From Bin87 sp963665395 (GTDB lineage Bacteria; Chloroflexota; Dehalococcoidia; Lucifugimonadales; UBA3495): 64,000 nt of DNA. The notes beneath the pieces are model-generated. The model saw only the letters and a program-made list of their open reading frames with translations. It was not told the origin of the DNA and searched no databases. This document shows, piece by piece, positions 26,234 through 34,973 of this stretch (positions within the stretch are counted from its first letter, which is position 1; the number at the start of each line of letters is the position of its first letter). Where the stretch lies: assembly GCA_963665395.2 (NCBI GenBank), contig OY762251.1, forward strand, positions 3,906,001-3,970,000, read 5' to 3'. The position numbers were made by a program, and so were the translations under genes.

Positions 26234-26930
26234 CTAGCACTGCGGGTCGCACCAGATACGGTCGTGCTTGAGTTGGGTCCAGAGGCTGGCCGGCATATGG
26301 AAGTTCTTGATGCGCTTGTTGACGACCTGATCCCGGTAACTCCAGTAGTACACGAGCAAGGGGCCCGGGTCCTCGGTCAGTACCCAATCCTCCATCTGCC
26401 GCAGGATTTCAGCGCGGCGGGTCCGGTCCAGTTCCCGGCTCTGCGCTGCGAACCAGTCCTTGAACTGCTGGGGCGCGTCCCAACCCGACCACTGGATCCA
26501 GAGGCCGCCGGGCATGAAAATCTTGCCGATGATGGGGTCAGGTTCACCCACCAGCAAGGCGGTTCCCTGGGCGGCAATCTGGTAGTCCTGTTCCTTGTAG
26601 CGGGTGATGCCGGTGGCGCTGTCGATGGGCTGTACCGTGGCTTCCCAGCCGAGATACCGGCGCAGCTGGTCGGAGAGCAATTGGGCCAGGTCAACGTACT
26701 CCACCGCAGTGCGGGCCATCACGTTGACCTCAAACCCCCTCCGGGACGCCCGCCTCGGCCAGCAACCGCCGGGCTTCGGCGATGTCGTCCGGGTGCTTGG
26801 TGCCGTCCGGCAGGCTGCGGAAAACGGGGATGCCGGCCCGACGGCGCGCTCTGCGAAAGAAGGGCGCCGGCGGTGAACCGGCGCGTTCGGTCGATCTATG
26901 TTCCCGATGCGGCCGGGATGCGGCGCCTGT
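26234..26930 (-). pseudogene. family 5 solute-binding protein, C-terminal remnant
   Basis: The C-terminal ~175 residues of an SBP_bac_5 (peptide/nickel-type ABC transporter) binding protein are intact: FEVNVMARTAVEYVDLAQLLSDQL, QDYQIAAQGTALLVGEPDP, WFAAQSRELDRTRRAEILRQMED. Upstream of residue FEV the frame changes (near 26745), where the other frame reads PDGTKHPDDIAEARRLLAEAGVPEG, the usual linker of this family. The N-terminal two thirds, including the signal peptide, are missing where the panE-like gene begins. IS630 copy C is inserted just after its stop. Confidence 0.75.
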
Positions 26931-27866
26931 TCAGCGGCCAGACAGATCGGCCTCAATCCGATTAGCCCGTGGCTTCAGTACCGCGTACAGGGCGTCGTTC
27001 ACCGGGGTCGGCACGCCGTAGTCCTGACCCATTCGGATCACCGTTCCAGTGAGACCTTCCAGCTCTACGGGCCGGCTTTCCGCGAAGTCTTTTGCCAACG
27101 ACGCCATGCCGGCGGCGGGGAAGTTGTCCAGCGCGTTCATGGACCATTCCAGCGAATCGGGTTCCAGCGGGGCGCCGGAGGCTTCGCCCACGGCCAGGGC
27201 TTCCGCAATGGCAAACTGGATGGCGGAACGGGTCTCCGGTACGGTGCGGAGTTCTCCATAGGTGCAACCGCTGGCGGCGCAGACGCCGGCCGACCCGGCC
27301 AAATAGGCGAATTTCTTCCACAGCATCCCGGTCATATTCTCCAGCAACTCAACCCGCCAGCCCGCGCCCTGGAAAACTTCCAGCAGCCGCCGGCCCCGCT
27401 CCGTGATTCCCGTGGTGCGCTCGCCGAAAGACGCCGCCCCCGGACCACCCTGCGTAACCACCCCCGGCTCGCTGATGCGTCCTTCCAGGTACGCCGAGCC
27501 GATCATTACACGCTCCGAGCCGTAGGCGTCCACCAATCTTTCGCCGTTGTCGATGCCGTTCTGCAAGGTCAAAATGATGGTTTCCGGCCCGACCAACGGG
27601 CTGATGGCCCGGATGGCGTCGTCGTTGTCGTACATCTTGACGGCGAACAAGACCAGTTCACGGGGGCCGATTTCCGCCGGATTGTCCGTGGCGTTCCCGG
27701 GGACGGTGAACGTGCCGTCGTTGCCGCTCTCGACCCGCAGGCCGTTCCGGCGGATTGCTTCCAGGTGCGGCCCTCTGGCGATAAATGTCACATCGTTTCC
27801 GGCGCGGGCCAACAACCCACCGAAGTAGCCGCCGACGCCGCCGGCGCCCATTACCGCTATATCCAT
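26931..27866 (-). CDS. ketopantoate reductase (PanE/ApbA) family protein
   Basis: A 311-residue NAD(P)-dependent reductase starting at ATG 27866 (MDIAVMGAGGVGGYFGG, the Rossmann GxGxxG-type motif). Further family marks are LQNGIDNGERL, the catalytic Lys in GMLWKKFAYLAG, and the C-terminal helical domain with SMALDNFPAAG-like and PTPVNDALYAVLK segments. Family members reduce 2-dehydropantoate to pantoate with NADPH for coenzyme A synthesis. Here the neighbours are fatty-acid-type catabolic genes, so a reductase of another 2-oxo acid is possible; no other pan gene is in view. It lies 32 bp after the acyl-CoA ligase. Confidence 0.8.
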   Translation of the reverse strand: MDIAVMGAGGVGGYFGGLLARAGNDVTFIARGPHLEAIRRNGLRVESGNDGTFTVPGNATDNPAEIGPRELVLFAVKMYDNDDAIRAISPLVGPETIILTLQNGIDNGERLVDAYGSERVMIGSAYLEGRISEPGVVTQGGPGAASFGERTTGITERGRRLLEVFQGAGWRVELLENMTGMLWKKFAYLAGSAGVCAASGCTYGELRTVPETRSAIQFAIAEALAVGEASGAPLEPDSLEWSMNALDNFPAAGMASLAKDFAESRPVELEGLTGTVIRMGQDYGVPTPVNDALYAVLKPRANRIEADLSGR

Positions 27867-27898
27867 ACCGTTCCCTCCGGTCCCACTTTGGTTCCCAT

Positions 27899-29461
27899 TC
27901 AACTGTTAGAGACGGGATGGCCGAATTCTTCTCGCAAATCCCGTTTCATCACTTTGCCCATCACGTTGCGCGGCAACACATCCACGAACACCACGGAACG
28001 AGGACGCTTGAACCCGGCAAGCCGGTCACGGCAGAAGTCGATCAACTCTCCCTCGGACACCGCCGGGTCACCGGCCACGACCACGGCGCGTACTTCCTCG
28101 CCCCATTCCAGGTCCGGCACGCCGATGACGGCGGCTTCCGCAACGCCGGGGTGTTCCGCCAGGGTCTGCTCCACTTCCTCAGGGGAAATCATTTCGCCGC
28201 CGCGCTTGATGAAATCCCGGGCCCGGCCGGCCAGGTAGATGTAGCCGTCCTCGTCCTGCCAGGCCAGGTCGCCGGTGTAGAGCCAGCCGCCGCGCAGGGT
28301 GTCGCCGGTGGCGTCAGACTGCTGCCAATAGCCGGTCATCATCCGGGGGCCGCGAGCGACAATTTCGCCGACTTCGCCATCGGGCATAGGCTCGCCACCT
28401 TCGGAAACTATCATCACCTCGACGTCGTCCAGCGGTTTCCCTATGGAAGTCAACCGACGCAACTTGGTTTCTACCTCCTCTGGCGTTCCCGTGAGGTCGT
28501 GGTCGTCGGGGGGCAGCATGGTGATGGTTGACGCCGTTTCGGTCTGGCCAAAGGCGTTGATGAAACGGGTGTGGGGGAACTTGGCGATGGCTTCCCGGAT
28601 GACCGGGAGGGGCATGGGCGCCGCGCCGTAGGTGATGACGCCTAGGGACGACAGGTCGTACTCTCCAAAACGGGGATGGTCCATCACCCGCTTGAGCATG
28701 GTGGGCACCAACATGGCCCGGTTGGCCCGGCGTGCCGCGGCCAAAGCCAGCCACTCCTCCGGGTCGAACTGCGGCATCACCACCAGGGTGCGCCCGCCGA
28801 ACACCGCGGCCAGGGCGGCCTGGAGGCCGGCGACGTGGTAGAGCGGCACCGTGAGCAGATTGGTTTCCTCGATGTCCGGGTCGGCCGGCGTGACGCTGGT
28901 CAGCAGGAAGGTGCTGAAACTGTCGTGGGTCAACTGCACGCCCTTGGGTACGCTGGTGGTGCCCGAAGTGAACATGATGACGGTGGTGGCGTCCTCGTCG
29001 TCTTCGGGGAAGTGGAGCTGTTCCGGGTCGGCGTTGGACAGCAGGTCGTCGTAGTTGTGGCGGCCGTCCAGTCCGGCGGCGTCCAGCATCACGATGCGCT
29101 CGGCTGGCAGGGAGCCGTCCGCCGGCGCCAGCGGCAGATAACGCTCACCCAGGAACAGCAGGGCCGGCTCCACGATGGCCAGCATGGTAGCCAGCTCATC
29201 CTCCTTGGCGCGGAAATTGATGGGGACGTAGATGGCGTCAAGTTGGGCGGCGGCGAAGTAGATTTCCAACAGATGGTGGCAGTTGGTCTGCATAGCCGCC
29301 ACCCGGTCGCCGGCGCCGATGCCCAATTCGGACATGGCGTTGGCCAGGCGGTTGACACGCTCCTGGAGCATCTCGAAACTGATTTCCTGACCGTCAAAGA
29401 CGACGGCGGTCCGGTCAGGAACGATAGCCGAGGCGATCATTAGAAATTCTGTGGTGTTCAT
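27899..29461 (-). CDS. class I adenylate-forming acyl-CoA ligase
   Basis: A 520-residue AMP-dependent synthetase/ligase. P-loop-like motif A3 is TVIMFTSGTTSVPKG, A5 is NAFGQTETAST, A7/A8 are YTGDLAWQDEDGYIYLAGRARD with FIKRGGEMISPEEVE, and the C-terminal catalytic Lys lies in NVMGKVMKRDL. It activates a carboxylic acid to acyl-AMP and then acyl-CoA; the chain length cannot be told. The start at 29461 overlaps the end of the crotonase gene by 4 bp (ATGA), so the two are translationally coupled and probably act on the same acid. Confidence 0.85.
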   Translation of the reverse strand: MNTTEFLMIASAIVPDRTAVVFDGQEISFEMLQERVNRLANAMSELGIGAGDRVAAMQTNCHHLLEIYFAAAQLDAIYVPINFRAKEDELATMLAIVEPALLFLGERYLPLAPADGSLPAERIVMLDAAGLDGRHNYDDLLSNADPEQLHFPEDDEDATTVIMFTSGTTSVPKGVQLTHDSFSTFLLTSVTPADPDIEETNLLTVPLYHVAGLQAALAAVFGGRTLVVMPQFDPEEWLALAAARRANRAMLVPTMLKRVMDHPRFGEYDLSSLGVITYGAAPMPLPVIREAIAKFPHTRFINAFGQTETASTITMLPPDDHDLTGTPEEVETKLRRLTSIGKPLDDVEVMIVSEGGEPMPDGEVGEIVARGPRMMTGYWQQSDATGDTLRGGWLYTGDLAWQDEDGYIYLAGRARDFIKRGGEMISPEEVEQTLAEHPGVAEAAVIGVPDLEWGEEVRAVVVAGDPAVSEGELIDFCRDRLAGFKRPRSVVFVDVLPRNVMGKVMKRDLREEFGHPVSNS

Positions 29462-30192
29462 CCTGTCTCCGTGCTAACCATCAGTGATGCCGACAGTCGT
29501 TGTTCCAATCGCAATCCTTCGGACAGCTGCATATCTCCGCCGTCCCGCAGAGCCGCCCGCACGGCGGCGGAAAAGCCGAACGGCAATTGGGCCAACTGTT
29601 CTGCGATGCCCCAAGCAGTTTCCGCTAGCGCTTCGGGCGACACCACCCGGCTGACCAGACCATAATCCAGCGCCGCGCCGGCGTCGAAGCGACGGCCGGT
29701 GAGAAGCAGGTCCAACGCCACCGACGGGCCGGCGTTGGCCGGCAGGGTCTGGCTGCCGCCGGCGGCGGGGATCATTCCCAACTGTACCTCCGGCATGGAG
29801 AATATGGTATCCGACGCGGCGATGCGGACATCGGCCAGGAGCGCGATCTCGAGGCCGGAGCCGATGCAGTACCCATGAACTGCGACCACGATGGGTTTGG
29901 GGAGGTCGATCAGTTGACCCCAGACGTCGCGCTGCCAGCGCGCGCTGCGGGCGATGACCTGGGAGGGGGCCGTGCCAAATTCGCTGAGGTCGGCGCCGGC
30001 GCAGAAGGCTCGGCCCTGTCCGGTGATGAGCAGCACGCGCGCTTCGTCGTCCTCGGAGACGGCCCACAAGGCTTCGGCGAAGTCGTCCCGCATGGCGACG
30101 GAGTAGGCGTTGAGACGCTCCGGGCGATTCAACGACAGGTGGGCGACGCTGCCGACTTTTTCGTAGATGATGGTGGGAAAGGGAGCGGTCAT
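29458..30192 (-). CDS. enoyl-CoA hydratase/isomerase (crotonase)
   Basis: A 244-residue crotonase-fold protein from ATG 30192. The oxyanion hole segments are RAFCAGADLSEFG and GYCIGSGLEIALLADVRIA; the substrate-binding Glu is in MPEVQLGMIPAAGGSQTLP. It should hydrate or isomerise an enoyl-CoA in beta-oxidation-like catabolism. It overlaps the acyl-CoA ligase by 4 bp and is preceded by an 80-bp gap holding a GC-rich hairpin (CCCTCTCCC-GTCAA-GGGAGAGGG near 30229-30250). Confidence 0.85.
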   Translation of the reverse strand: MTAPFPTIIYEKVGSVAHLSLNRPERLNAYSVAMRDDFAEALWAVSEDDEARVLLITGQGRAFCAGADLSEFGTAPSQVIARSARWQRDVWGQLIDLPKPIVVAVHGYCIGSGLEIALLADVRIAASDTIFSMPEVQLGMIPAAGGSQTLPANAGPSVALDLLLTGRRFDAGAALDYGLVSRVVSPEALAETAWGIAEQLAQLPFGFSAAVRAALRDGGDMQLSEGLRLEQRLSASLMVSTETG

Positions 30193-30275
30193 TGACGTCG
30201 GTTGCGGGAGGGGTTCACCCTCACCCCGGCCCTCTCCCGTCAAGGGAGAGGGGGATTTGGAAGGTTTTGCGGTTG

Positions 30276-30818
30276 TTAGTCCAGGGGGATGGCGCGGCGG
30301 AGCATTTCGTCCAGATCAACTTCGGTGCTGCCGGCGCCGATTTCGCCCAGCACGTTGGCGTCGCTGACGGAGAAGGTGAGCAGGCCGTGGGCCTCGGCGA
30401 CACGTTCCACCGCCGGGCGGCGGATGTGCCAGTCGTGGTGGTGGTTGGCGATTTCGATGCCGTGGATGTTGTCCTCGATGATTATGTTGGGCGTGTAGTA
30501 CCCGGGGTGGCAGTAGGTGCGGAAAAGGCGACCGCCAGGCAGATAGAGTTCGGTGCAATGGTACTCGTCAAAGGGGCTGCTGACGGGCCGGATGTCGATT
30601 TCATGGCCGGGGATGATGATGACCTGGTTGGGAAAATGCTCTTCCACCACGCGGTGCAGGGCCAAGCTCCAGTCACGACGCCAATGGTCGGTGACGGCGA
30701 TGCCGTCCAGCCCGGCTTTTCTGATTTGGGCGATCACCGCCTCCGCGATTCCGGGCGTGGGTGGCTGGAAACCGAACATTTCCCCAACATGGGTGTGAAT
30801 ATCCAATCGTACTTGCAT
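30276..30818 (-). CDS. PHP-domain metal-dependent phosphoesterase-like protein
   Basis: A 180-residue PHP-like protein. Its N-terminus RLDIHTHVGEMF supplies the HxH metal ligands, GLDGIAVTDHWR the next Asp-His, and PGHEIDI the Glu; HHHDWH and FSVSDANVLGEIG follow in the positions of the later ligands. It is shorter than typical PHP enzymes (about 220-280 residues) but all motifs appear in order. Probably a hydrolase of phosphate esters, specificity unknown. It is 14 bp downstream of the second crotonase gene. Confidence 0.7.
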   Translation of the reverse strand: MQVRLDIHTHVGEMFGFQPPTPGIAEAVIAQIRKAGLDGIAVTDHWRRDWSLALHRVVEEHFPNQVIIIPGHEIDIRPVSSPFDEYHCTELYLPGGRLFRTYCHPGYYTPNIIIEDNIHGIEIANHHHDWHIRRPAVERVAEAHGLLTFSVSDANVLGEIGAGSTEVDLDEMLRRAIPLD

Positions 30819-30831
30819 CGCAAAATCTAAC

Positions 30832-31614
30832 TCAGTGGCCCTTGAATTGGGGAGAACGCTTTTCGGCGAACGCGCCCAAGCCTTCAGCGCGGTCGTTGGT
30901 ACTTTGAAGAATCACGCTAAGGTCGGCTTCCAGACGCAATCCCTGGGCCAGTGTCAAATCCCCTCCAGCGGTCACCGCCTCCTTGGCGTAGCGGGCGGCG
31001 ATAGGAGCCGACGCCGCGATTGTGGATACCAAATCGGCAACCACGTCATCCAACCCCTCGGGCGGCGCAACCCGGTTGACCAGTCCAGCATCCAAAGCCT
31101 CTTGAGCCGACAAAGTGCGCCCGGTGAGCAGCAGATCCCGCGCCAGGGCCGGACCGACGAGACGCGGCAACCGCTGGGTCGCGCCGTCATAGGGGAAGCC
31201 GTCAATCATAGGATCGCCGGCCCCGAGGCGGGCGGTTTCTATGGCGACGCGCAGGTCGGCGGCCAGGGCCAGCTCCAGTCCGTGGGCGATGGCGTCTCCG
31301 TTGAGAACCGCGATTACGGGCATGGGCAACGCGGCTACGGCTGAGGCTACGCCCATGGCGGTTTGCCATTCCAGCCGTTTCGTCACCGGCGCGGTTTGGA
31401 CGTCCATAGGCGGCTTCAGGCGGCCGACGGCGAAGGCATCCCCGCAGCCGGAGATGGTCACGACGCGCAGCTCGTCCTCCAGCATGAGGTTCCGGCAGCA
31501 ATCGCGCAGCTCGGCGGCCACGTCCTCGGTGACGGCGCAAGGGCCGGCACACTCCGGCAACGCGACGGCGGCGATGGAGTCGGTGCGGTCAATGCTGATC
31601 CGGCGATAGCGCAT
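30832..31614 (-). CDS. enoyl-CoA hydratase/isomerase family protein
   Basis: A 260-residue crotonase homologue: NGDAIAHGLELALAADLRVA (oxyanion-hole helix), GDPMIDGFPYDGATQRLPRLVG, LLLTGRTLSAQEALDAGLVNRV and the family-typical end AFAEKRSPQFKGH. The first oxyanion segment (GCGDAFAVGRL) departs from the usual CAGxD pattern, so the reaction may differ from hydration. It is the first gene of the minus-strand run down to 26931. Confidence 0.8.
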   Translation of the reverse strand: MRYRRISIDRTDSIAAVALPECAGPCAVTEDVAAELRDCCRNLMLEDELRVVTISGCGDAFAVGRLKPPMDVQTAPVTKRLEWQTAMGVASAVAALPMPVIAVLNGDAIAHGLELALAADLRVAIETARLGAGDPMIDGFPYDGATQRLPRLVGPALARDLLLTGRTLSAQEALDAGLVNRVAPPEGLDDVVADLVSTIAASAPIAARYAKEAVTAGGDLTLAQGLRLEADLSVILQSTNDRAEGLGAFAEKRSPQFKGH

Positions 31615-32600
31615 GGCCCAGGATGTTACGTTGACGCGGCGCAGTTCGCAAGGGCCGCGAGCTCTCGCGCGTACTCGCTATTCGCCAAACTGCCGTGGCG
31701 ATGGCAGCTTGGCGATTTCGTTGGCGCTGGCGTCGTCGCCAAGTCAGCGGGATTGCCGCGTGGTTCGACCGGCTCACCAGGAGCGGCGGCGCGGTAGTTG
31801 TTGGGGTTTTCCTCCTTTGGTTGGTCGGTGGTTTGGTTGGTTCGCTGATTTCGGGTTCGGGGGTTCGGGTTGTCGGCGCTACGGCCAGAGAGCGTTTTTG
31901 CGAATTGAACTCCTAGGTTTGCGCGTGCTGACGGTCCGTTTTTGTATGAACCACCCTCGCGCAGCGGTGGTGAGACCCGCCGTACTGGTCTATGCGGTAC
32001 CGGGGATATTACCGGCCTTTGCGATAGCCAGCGGTGCAGAAAATCCGACGTGCTGTCCGCCACAGGCGCATCTGCGACCATGTACGGTAGCAGCGGTTGG
32101 CCGTGATTACCCGAACCCTGTGAACCCGGTATTCAGATGTTGGTTGGCGCCTGGCGTCGGGCGTTGGGCCGTGGCCTTGGGCTTGCCGCCCGACTGATAG
32201 GTATAGTGTAGGGAACGGATGTGCGGTTGCGCAAGGGGTGGGTGTCACCTCAGGGGCGCCGGCTTTTTGGGAATCGTCAGAAGCAGGATGGTCAGGATTT
32301 GAAGGATTATCAGGAATAGAACCAGGACTTATTGCCTGGTCGCCGTTTCCGTCGGGATTGACCACCACGCCGGAGATGGGCGCAACCAACTCGTTGTACA
32401 ACAGGCCGGCCTCGGAGTCCGGTCCGCCATCACAAATAAAGGGGGGCCGGCTTATTCTGAGCCGACCCCGGAAAGATACTGCGGCAGCGGGGCAAGATAG
32501 GTCGATGGCGACGTGGGCGGCGCTTTCCTCCAGCAGCGCGATGTTCTGGAGGGCGGTGGGCAGTTGGTCCCACTTGGCCGGTTCATGGCGTACCAGGCGC
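31615..32600. other. non-coding stretch with repeat fragments
   Basis: About 1 kb without a supported gene. It contains a degenerate copy of the dispersed TTCGAC-GGCTCACCA-GAGCGG repeat (31757-31785), an imperfect micro-palindrome (TCCGCCACAGGCGCA, 32056-32070), a fragment of the AGAAGCAGGAT repeat near 32279, and a hairpin (32446-32472) that, read on the minus strand, is followed by TTTATTTG and could be a terminator. Confidence 0.5.
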
Positions 32601-32611
32601 CAGACAACAAG

Positions 32612-32635
32612 AACGGCCCCGTTTGCGGAGCCGTT
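32612..32635 (-). terminator. probable terminator of tRNA-Asp
   Basis: On the minus strand, AACGGCTCCG-CAAA-CGGGGCCGTT forms a 10-bp stem (one mismatch) starting 15 bp after the tRNA CCA end, followed by CTTGTTGT. Confidence 0.6.
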
Positions 32636-32650
32636 GAAAACGTTCGAAAA

Positions 32651-32726
32651 TGGCGACCCGGAGCGGATTCGAACCGCCGATCTCTGCCTTGACAGGGCAG
32701 TATGTTAACCGCTACACCACCGGGCC
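32651..32726 (-). tRNA. tRNA-Asp(GTC)
   Basis: A 76-nt minus-strand cloverleaf. The acceptor stem GGCCCGG pairs with CCGGGTC (one G-U), discriminator base G as usual for tRNA-Asp, with CCA encoded. The D arm contains AGCGGTTAA, the anticodon stem CTGCC/GGCAG closes the loop CTGTCAA with anticodon GTC at 32691-32693, and the T arm has GGCGG-TTCGAAT-CCGCT. All positions follow the standard numbering. Confidence 0.95.
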
Positions 32727-32793
32727 GTTTGGCAGCGCGATTTCTCAACGCGCCCAATCATTGTATGCAGTACCCCCAAAAAATGTCAAACTC

Positions 32794-33116
32794 TCCGGCG
32801 AGCTCACGCGTACCCACTTTCCGGGGGCGGAATGTCAGAAGCAGGATTTCCCGGATTTGACGGATTATCAGGATTGAGATCATCCGACGGCAGCGTCGCA
32901 CCCAATCCGGTACATCCTACAAATCCGGTAAATCCTGCTTCTGACAAGCTACCAAAATGGCTCACGCGTACCCAGTTTGTCATCGCGAGGAGCGAAGTCC
33001 GCCGCTGGCGGATGGCGATCTCGTTCCAAGAGCGACGTTCGTTACCTCGACGAGATTGCCGCGCTGCGCTCGCAATGACAGTTTGGGGAAAGTGGGTACG
33101 CGTGAGGTCCGGCGAG
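32794..33116. repeat. composite inverted-repeat element with 9-bp direct repeats
   Basis: Outer inverted repeats CTCACGCGTACCCACTTTCC (32803-32822) and GGAAAGTGGGTACGCGTGAG (33087-33106) are flanked by TCCGGCGAG direct repeats (32794-32802 and 33108-33116). Inside are a second inverted repeat (TGTCAGAAGCAGG near 32833 and CCTGCTTCTGACA near 32933), a third CTCACGCGTACCCA copy at 32961, and an inverted pair of the CATTGCGAGGAGCG repeat carrying a micro-palindrome. It looks like a nested miniature element. Confidence 0.65.
32998..33012. repeat. micro-palindrome TCCGCCNNNGGCGGA
   Basis: Loop GCT. It is inserted within the dispersed CATCGCGAGGAGCGAAG...GGCGATCTC repeat, not in a gene. Confidence 0.8.
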
Positions 33117-33207
33117 TGGTTTTGTCGGCAACTGCAATCCTGTATAGTTTTTTGTGATGAAACCTGCGTCGGCGCCACCGGGTTCCGGCGCGTGGATGGA
33201 GCCTGCC

Positions 33208-34458
33208 ATGACAGCCGAAAACGACGCTGACATCCGCCTGCAACCGCTGCCCCTGGAAGGGCTGCGCGTCCTCGACGCGACACACATCGTTGCCGGGCCA
33301 TATTGCGCCATGATCCTGGCGGACATGGGCGCTGAGGTCATAAAGATCGAACGTCCCGGCAGCGGAGACCGCGCTCGCGCCAACGATCCTTTCGTTGACG
33401 GTCCCGATGGGACCAAGGTGAGCGCGCGTTACCTGGGAGTCAACCGCAACAAATTGAGCGTGTCCCTGGACCTCCGCGACCCGGTTGGCAAGAAGGCATT
33501 TGAGAACATGGTGCGCGTTTCCGACGTTCTCCTGGACAACTGGGGTCCCGGCGCGATGGAACGGCTGGGATTTGGCTACGCCCGATTGAGCGAAATCAAC
33601 CCCGGCCTGGTGTACGCCAGCATCAGCGGCTATGGCGACAGCGAAGGGCTGCGCGGGCCGTACTCCAACTGGCCGGCCAACAATCCGTGCGTGCAGGGCA
33701 TGGGCGGCTGGATGGTGATGACGGGCGCTCCCGAGACCGGCCCACAGATGGTCGGGGACAACGTGGGCGATTCCGTGCCCGGCGTCTGGACGGCTCTGGG
33801 CGTAATGCTGGCCCTGGAATCGCGGCGCAAGACCGGGAAAGGCCAGCACGTGGACATGTCCATGTACGACTGCATGGTGGCGCACACCACCAGCAGCATG
33901 CCCCTGTTCCAGTCCACCGGCCAGGTCACCACCACCGCCAGAGAGAATATGTTTTCCGCGCAGCTCACCCTGCGGGCGTCCGACGGCTATGTGGTGCTGG
34001 CCGGCGCCGGCGACGCCGACGACAAATGGCGCGCGATGTGGAACATCATCGGCCGTCCTGAACTGGCGGAGGATCCACGCTACCTGGGGCGAGGCGTGAC
34101 CGGGCCGTTCTATTTCAGCCACATCGTGCCCGCTATCGAGGAATGGTCGCAGCACATTCCCAAGCGGGAGTTGAATCAGCATTTGCTGGACTGTGGCTTT
34201 TCCATGGGCATCGTGCAGGACGCCGCTGATCTGGACAGCTGTCCTCATCTGGAAACGCGCAAGATGTTTGTGGACAGCGGCGACACCTACGGTCGGCCAT
34301 TCCGCACGGTCAACACGCCGGTGCAACTGACGGGATGCGTGGACACGCCGGCCAACCCACCGCCCAGGCTGGGGCAGCATAACCGCGACATCCTGTGCAC
34401 CATCGGCGGTTTGACGCCTGAGGAACTGGCCCGGCTGGAAGCCGATGGAAAGGCATAA
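33208..34458 (+). CDS. CaiB/BaiF family CoA-transferase
   Basis: A 416-residue family III CoA-transferase. The N-terminal Rossmann part has GLRVLDATHIVAGPYCAMIL and GAEVIKIERPGSGDRAR; NPGLVYASISGYG and the catalytic Asp in HVDMSMYDCMVAH follow; DSCPHLETRKMF and TPVQLTG lie near the C-terminus. It moves CoA between an acyl-CoA donor and a carboxylate by a covalent Asp-CoA route; the substrate is unknown. I prefer ATG 33208 (GGATGGAG upstream) over GTG/ATG 33154-33157, which lacks an RBS. It overlaps the next gene by 1 bp. Confidence 0.85.
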   Translation: MTAENDADIRLQPLPLEGLRVLDATHIVAGPYCAMILADMGAEVIKIERPGSGDRARANDPFVDGPDGTKVSARYLGVNRNKLSVSLDLRDPVGKKAFENMVRVSDVLLDNWGPGAMERLGFGYARLSEINPGLVYASISGYGDSEGLRGPYSNWPANNPCVQGMGGWMVMTGAPETGPQMVGDNVGDSVPGVWTALGVMLALESRRKTGKGQHVDMSMYDCMVAHTTSSMPLFQSTGQVTTTARENMFSAQLTLRASDGYVVLAGAGDADDKWRAMWNIIGRPELAEDPRYLGRGVTGPFYFSHIVPAIEEWSQHIPKRELNQHLLDCGFSMGIVQDAADLDSCPHLETRKMFVDSGDTYGRPFRTVNTPVQLTGCVDTPANPPPRLGQHNRDILCTIGGLTPEELARLEADGKA

Positions 34459-34925
34459 TGCGAAGCTGGCGGCGGCAGCGGCGTAATCCCGGAAGAGCGG
34501 CGGGTGATATACTGAGGAATAACTCTGTCGGCGCGCCGTGGGCGTTCGTTGAAGGCTCCATATCGGTCACTGCCAGCATCTTGACGGCGGACGCTATCGC
34601 CCGGTGCGAGCATTGCAGCGGTTGGCCAGCCATTGGATTCTTCAAGAAGCTGACCGAACAGGAAGACGGGGTGATAATAGCAGGGATGGCCCTGCTGTTT
34701 CCCACTGCGCTGGTTTTCTACCTGGGAGGCAAGATGGTTTTTTCCGCTTACTATGAGTACAAAAGACGGTGGGAAGCCTACCAAGAACAGCGGTTTGAAG
34801 AACGGTTTGAGGAAGGCCGGAAGGCGGAACGCGCCCGTGTGAAGCGGGAACTGGAGGAGCAGGGCGTAACCCTGCCGCCGGAAGCCGAAAGGATCCTGTT
34901 CGGCGACACCGACGAGCGTTCCTGA
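34458..34925 (+). CDS. small membrane protein with LTEQEDG motif (paralogue of 38089)
   Basis: A 155-residue protein overlapping the CoA-transferase stop by 1 bp. It has a hydrophobic segment (about residues 30-45), the motif KKLTEQEDGVIIAG, a TM helix (ALLFPTALVFYLGG) and a basic, coiled-coil tail (RFEERFEEGRKAERARVKRELEEQGVTLPPEA). The gene at 38089 encodes the same layout with LTEQEDGIIIV and a similar tail, so this is a paralogue pair. The true start may lie downstream, since similarity begins only near APWAFVEG. No known function. Confidence 0.6.
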   Translation: MRSWRRQRRNPGRAAGDILRNNSVGAPWAFVEGSISVTASILTADAIARCEHCSGWPAIGFFKKLTEQEDGVIIAGMALLFPTALVFYLGGKMVFSAYYEYKRRWEAYQEQRFEERFEEGRKAERARVKRELEEQGVTLPPEAERILFGDTDERS

Positions 34926-34973
34926 CAACCTGACTACCAATCAAGCAAAACGGACGGAGCGCAGAGCATCATC

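Noticed and set aside
32430..32600. Minus-strand frame reading EPAKWDQLPTALQNIALLEES
   Set aside because: It looks protein-like for about 45 codons but has no start codon or RBS and runs through the tRNA terminator; possibly a decayed gene, not supported.
34926..34973. T-box or other riboswitch upstream of hisS
   Set aside because: The gap is only 48 bp and has no antiterminator-like structure; argS and hisF leaders were also checked by eye without a candidate.
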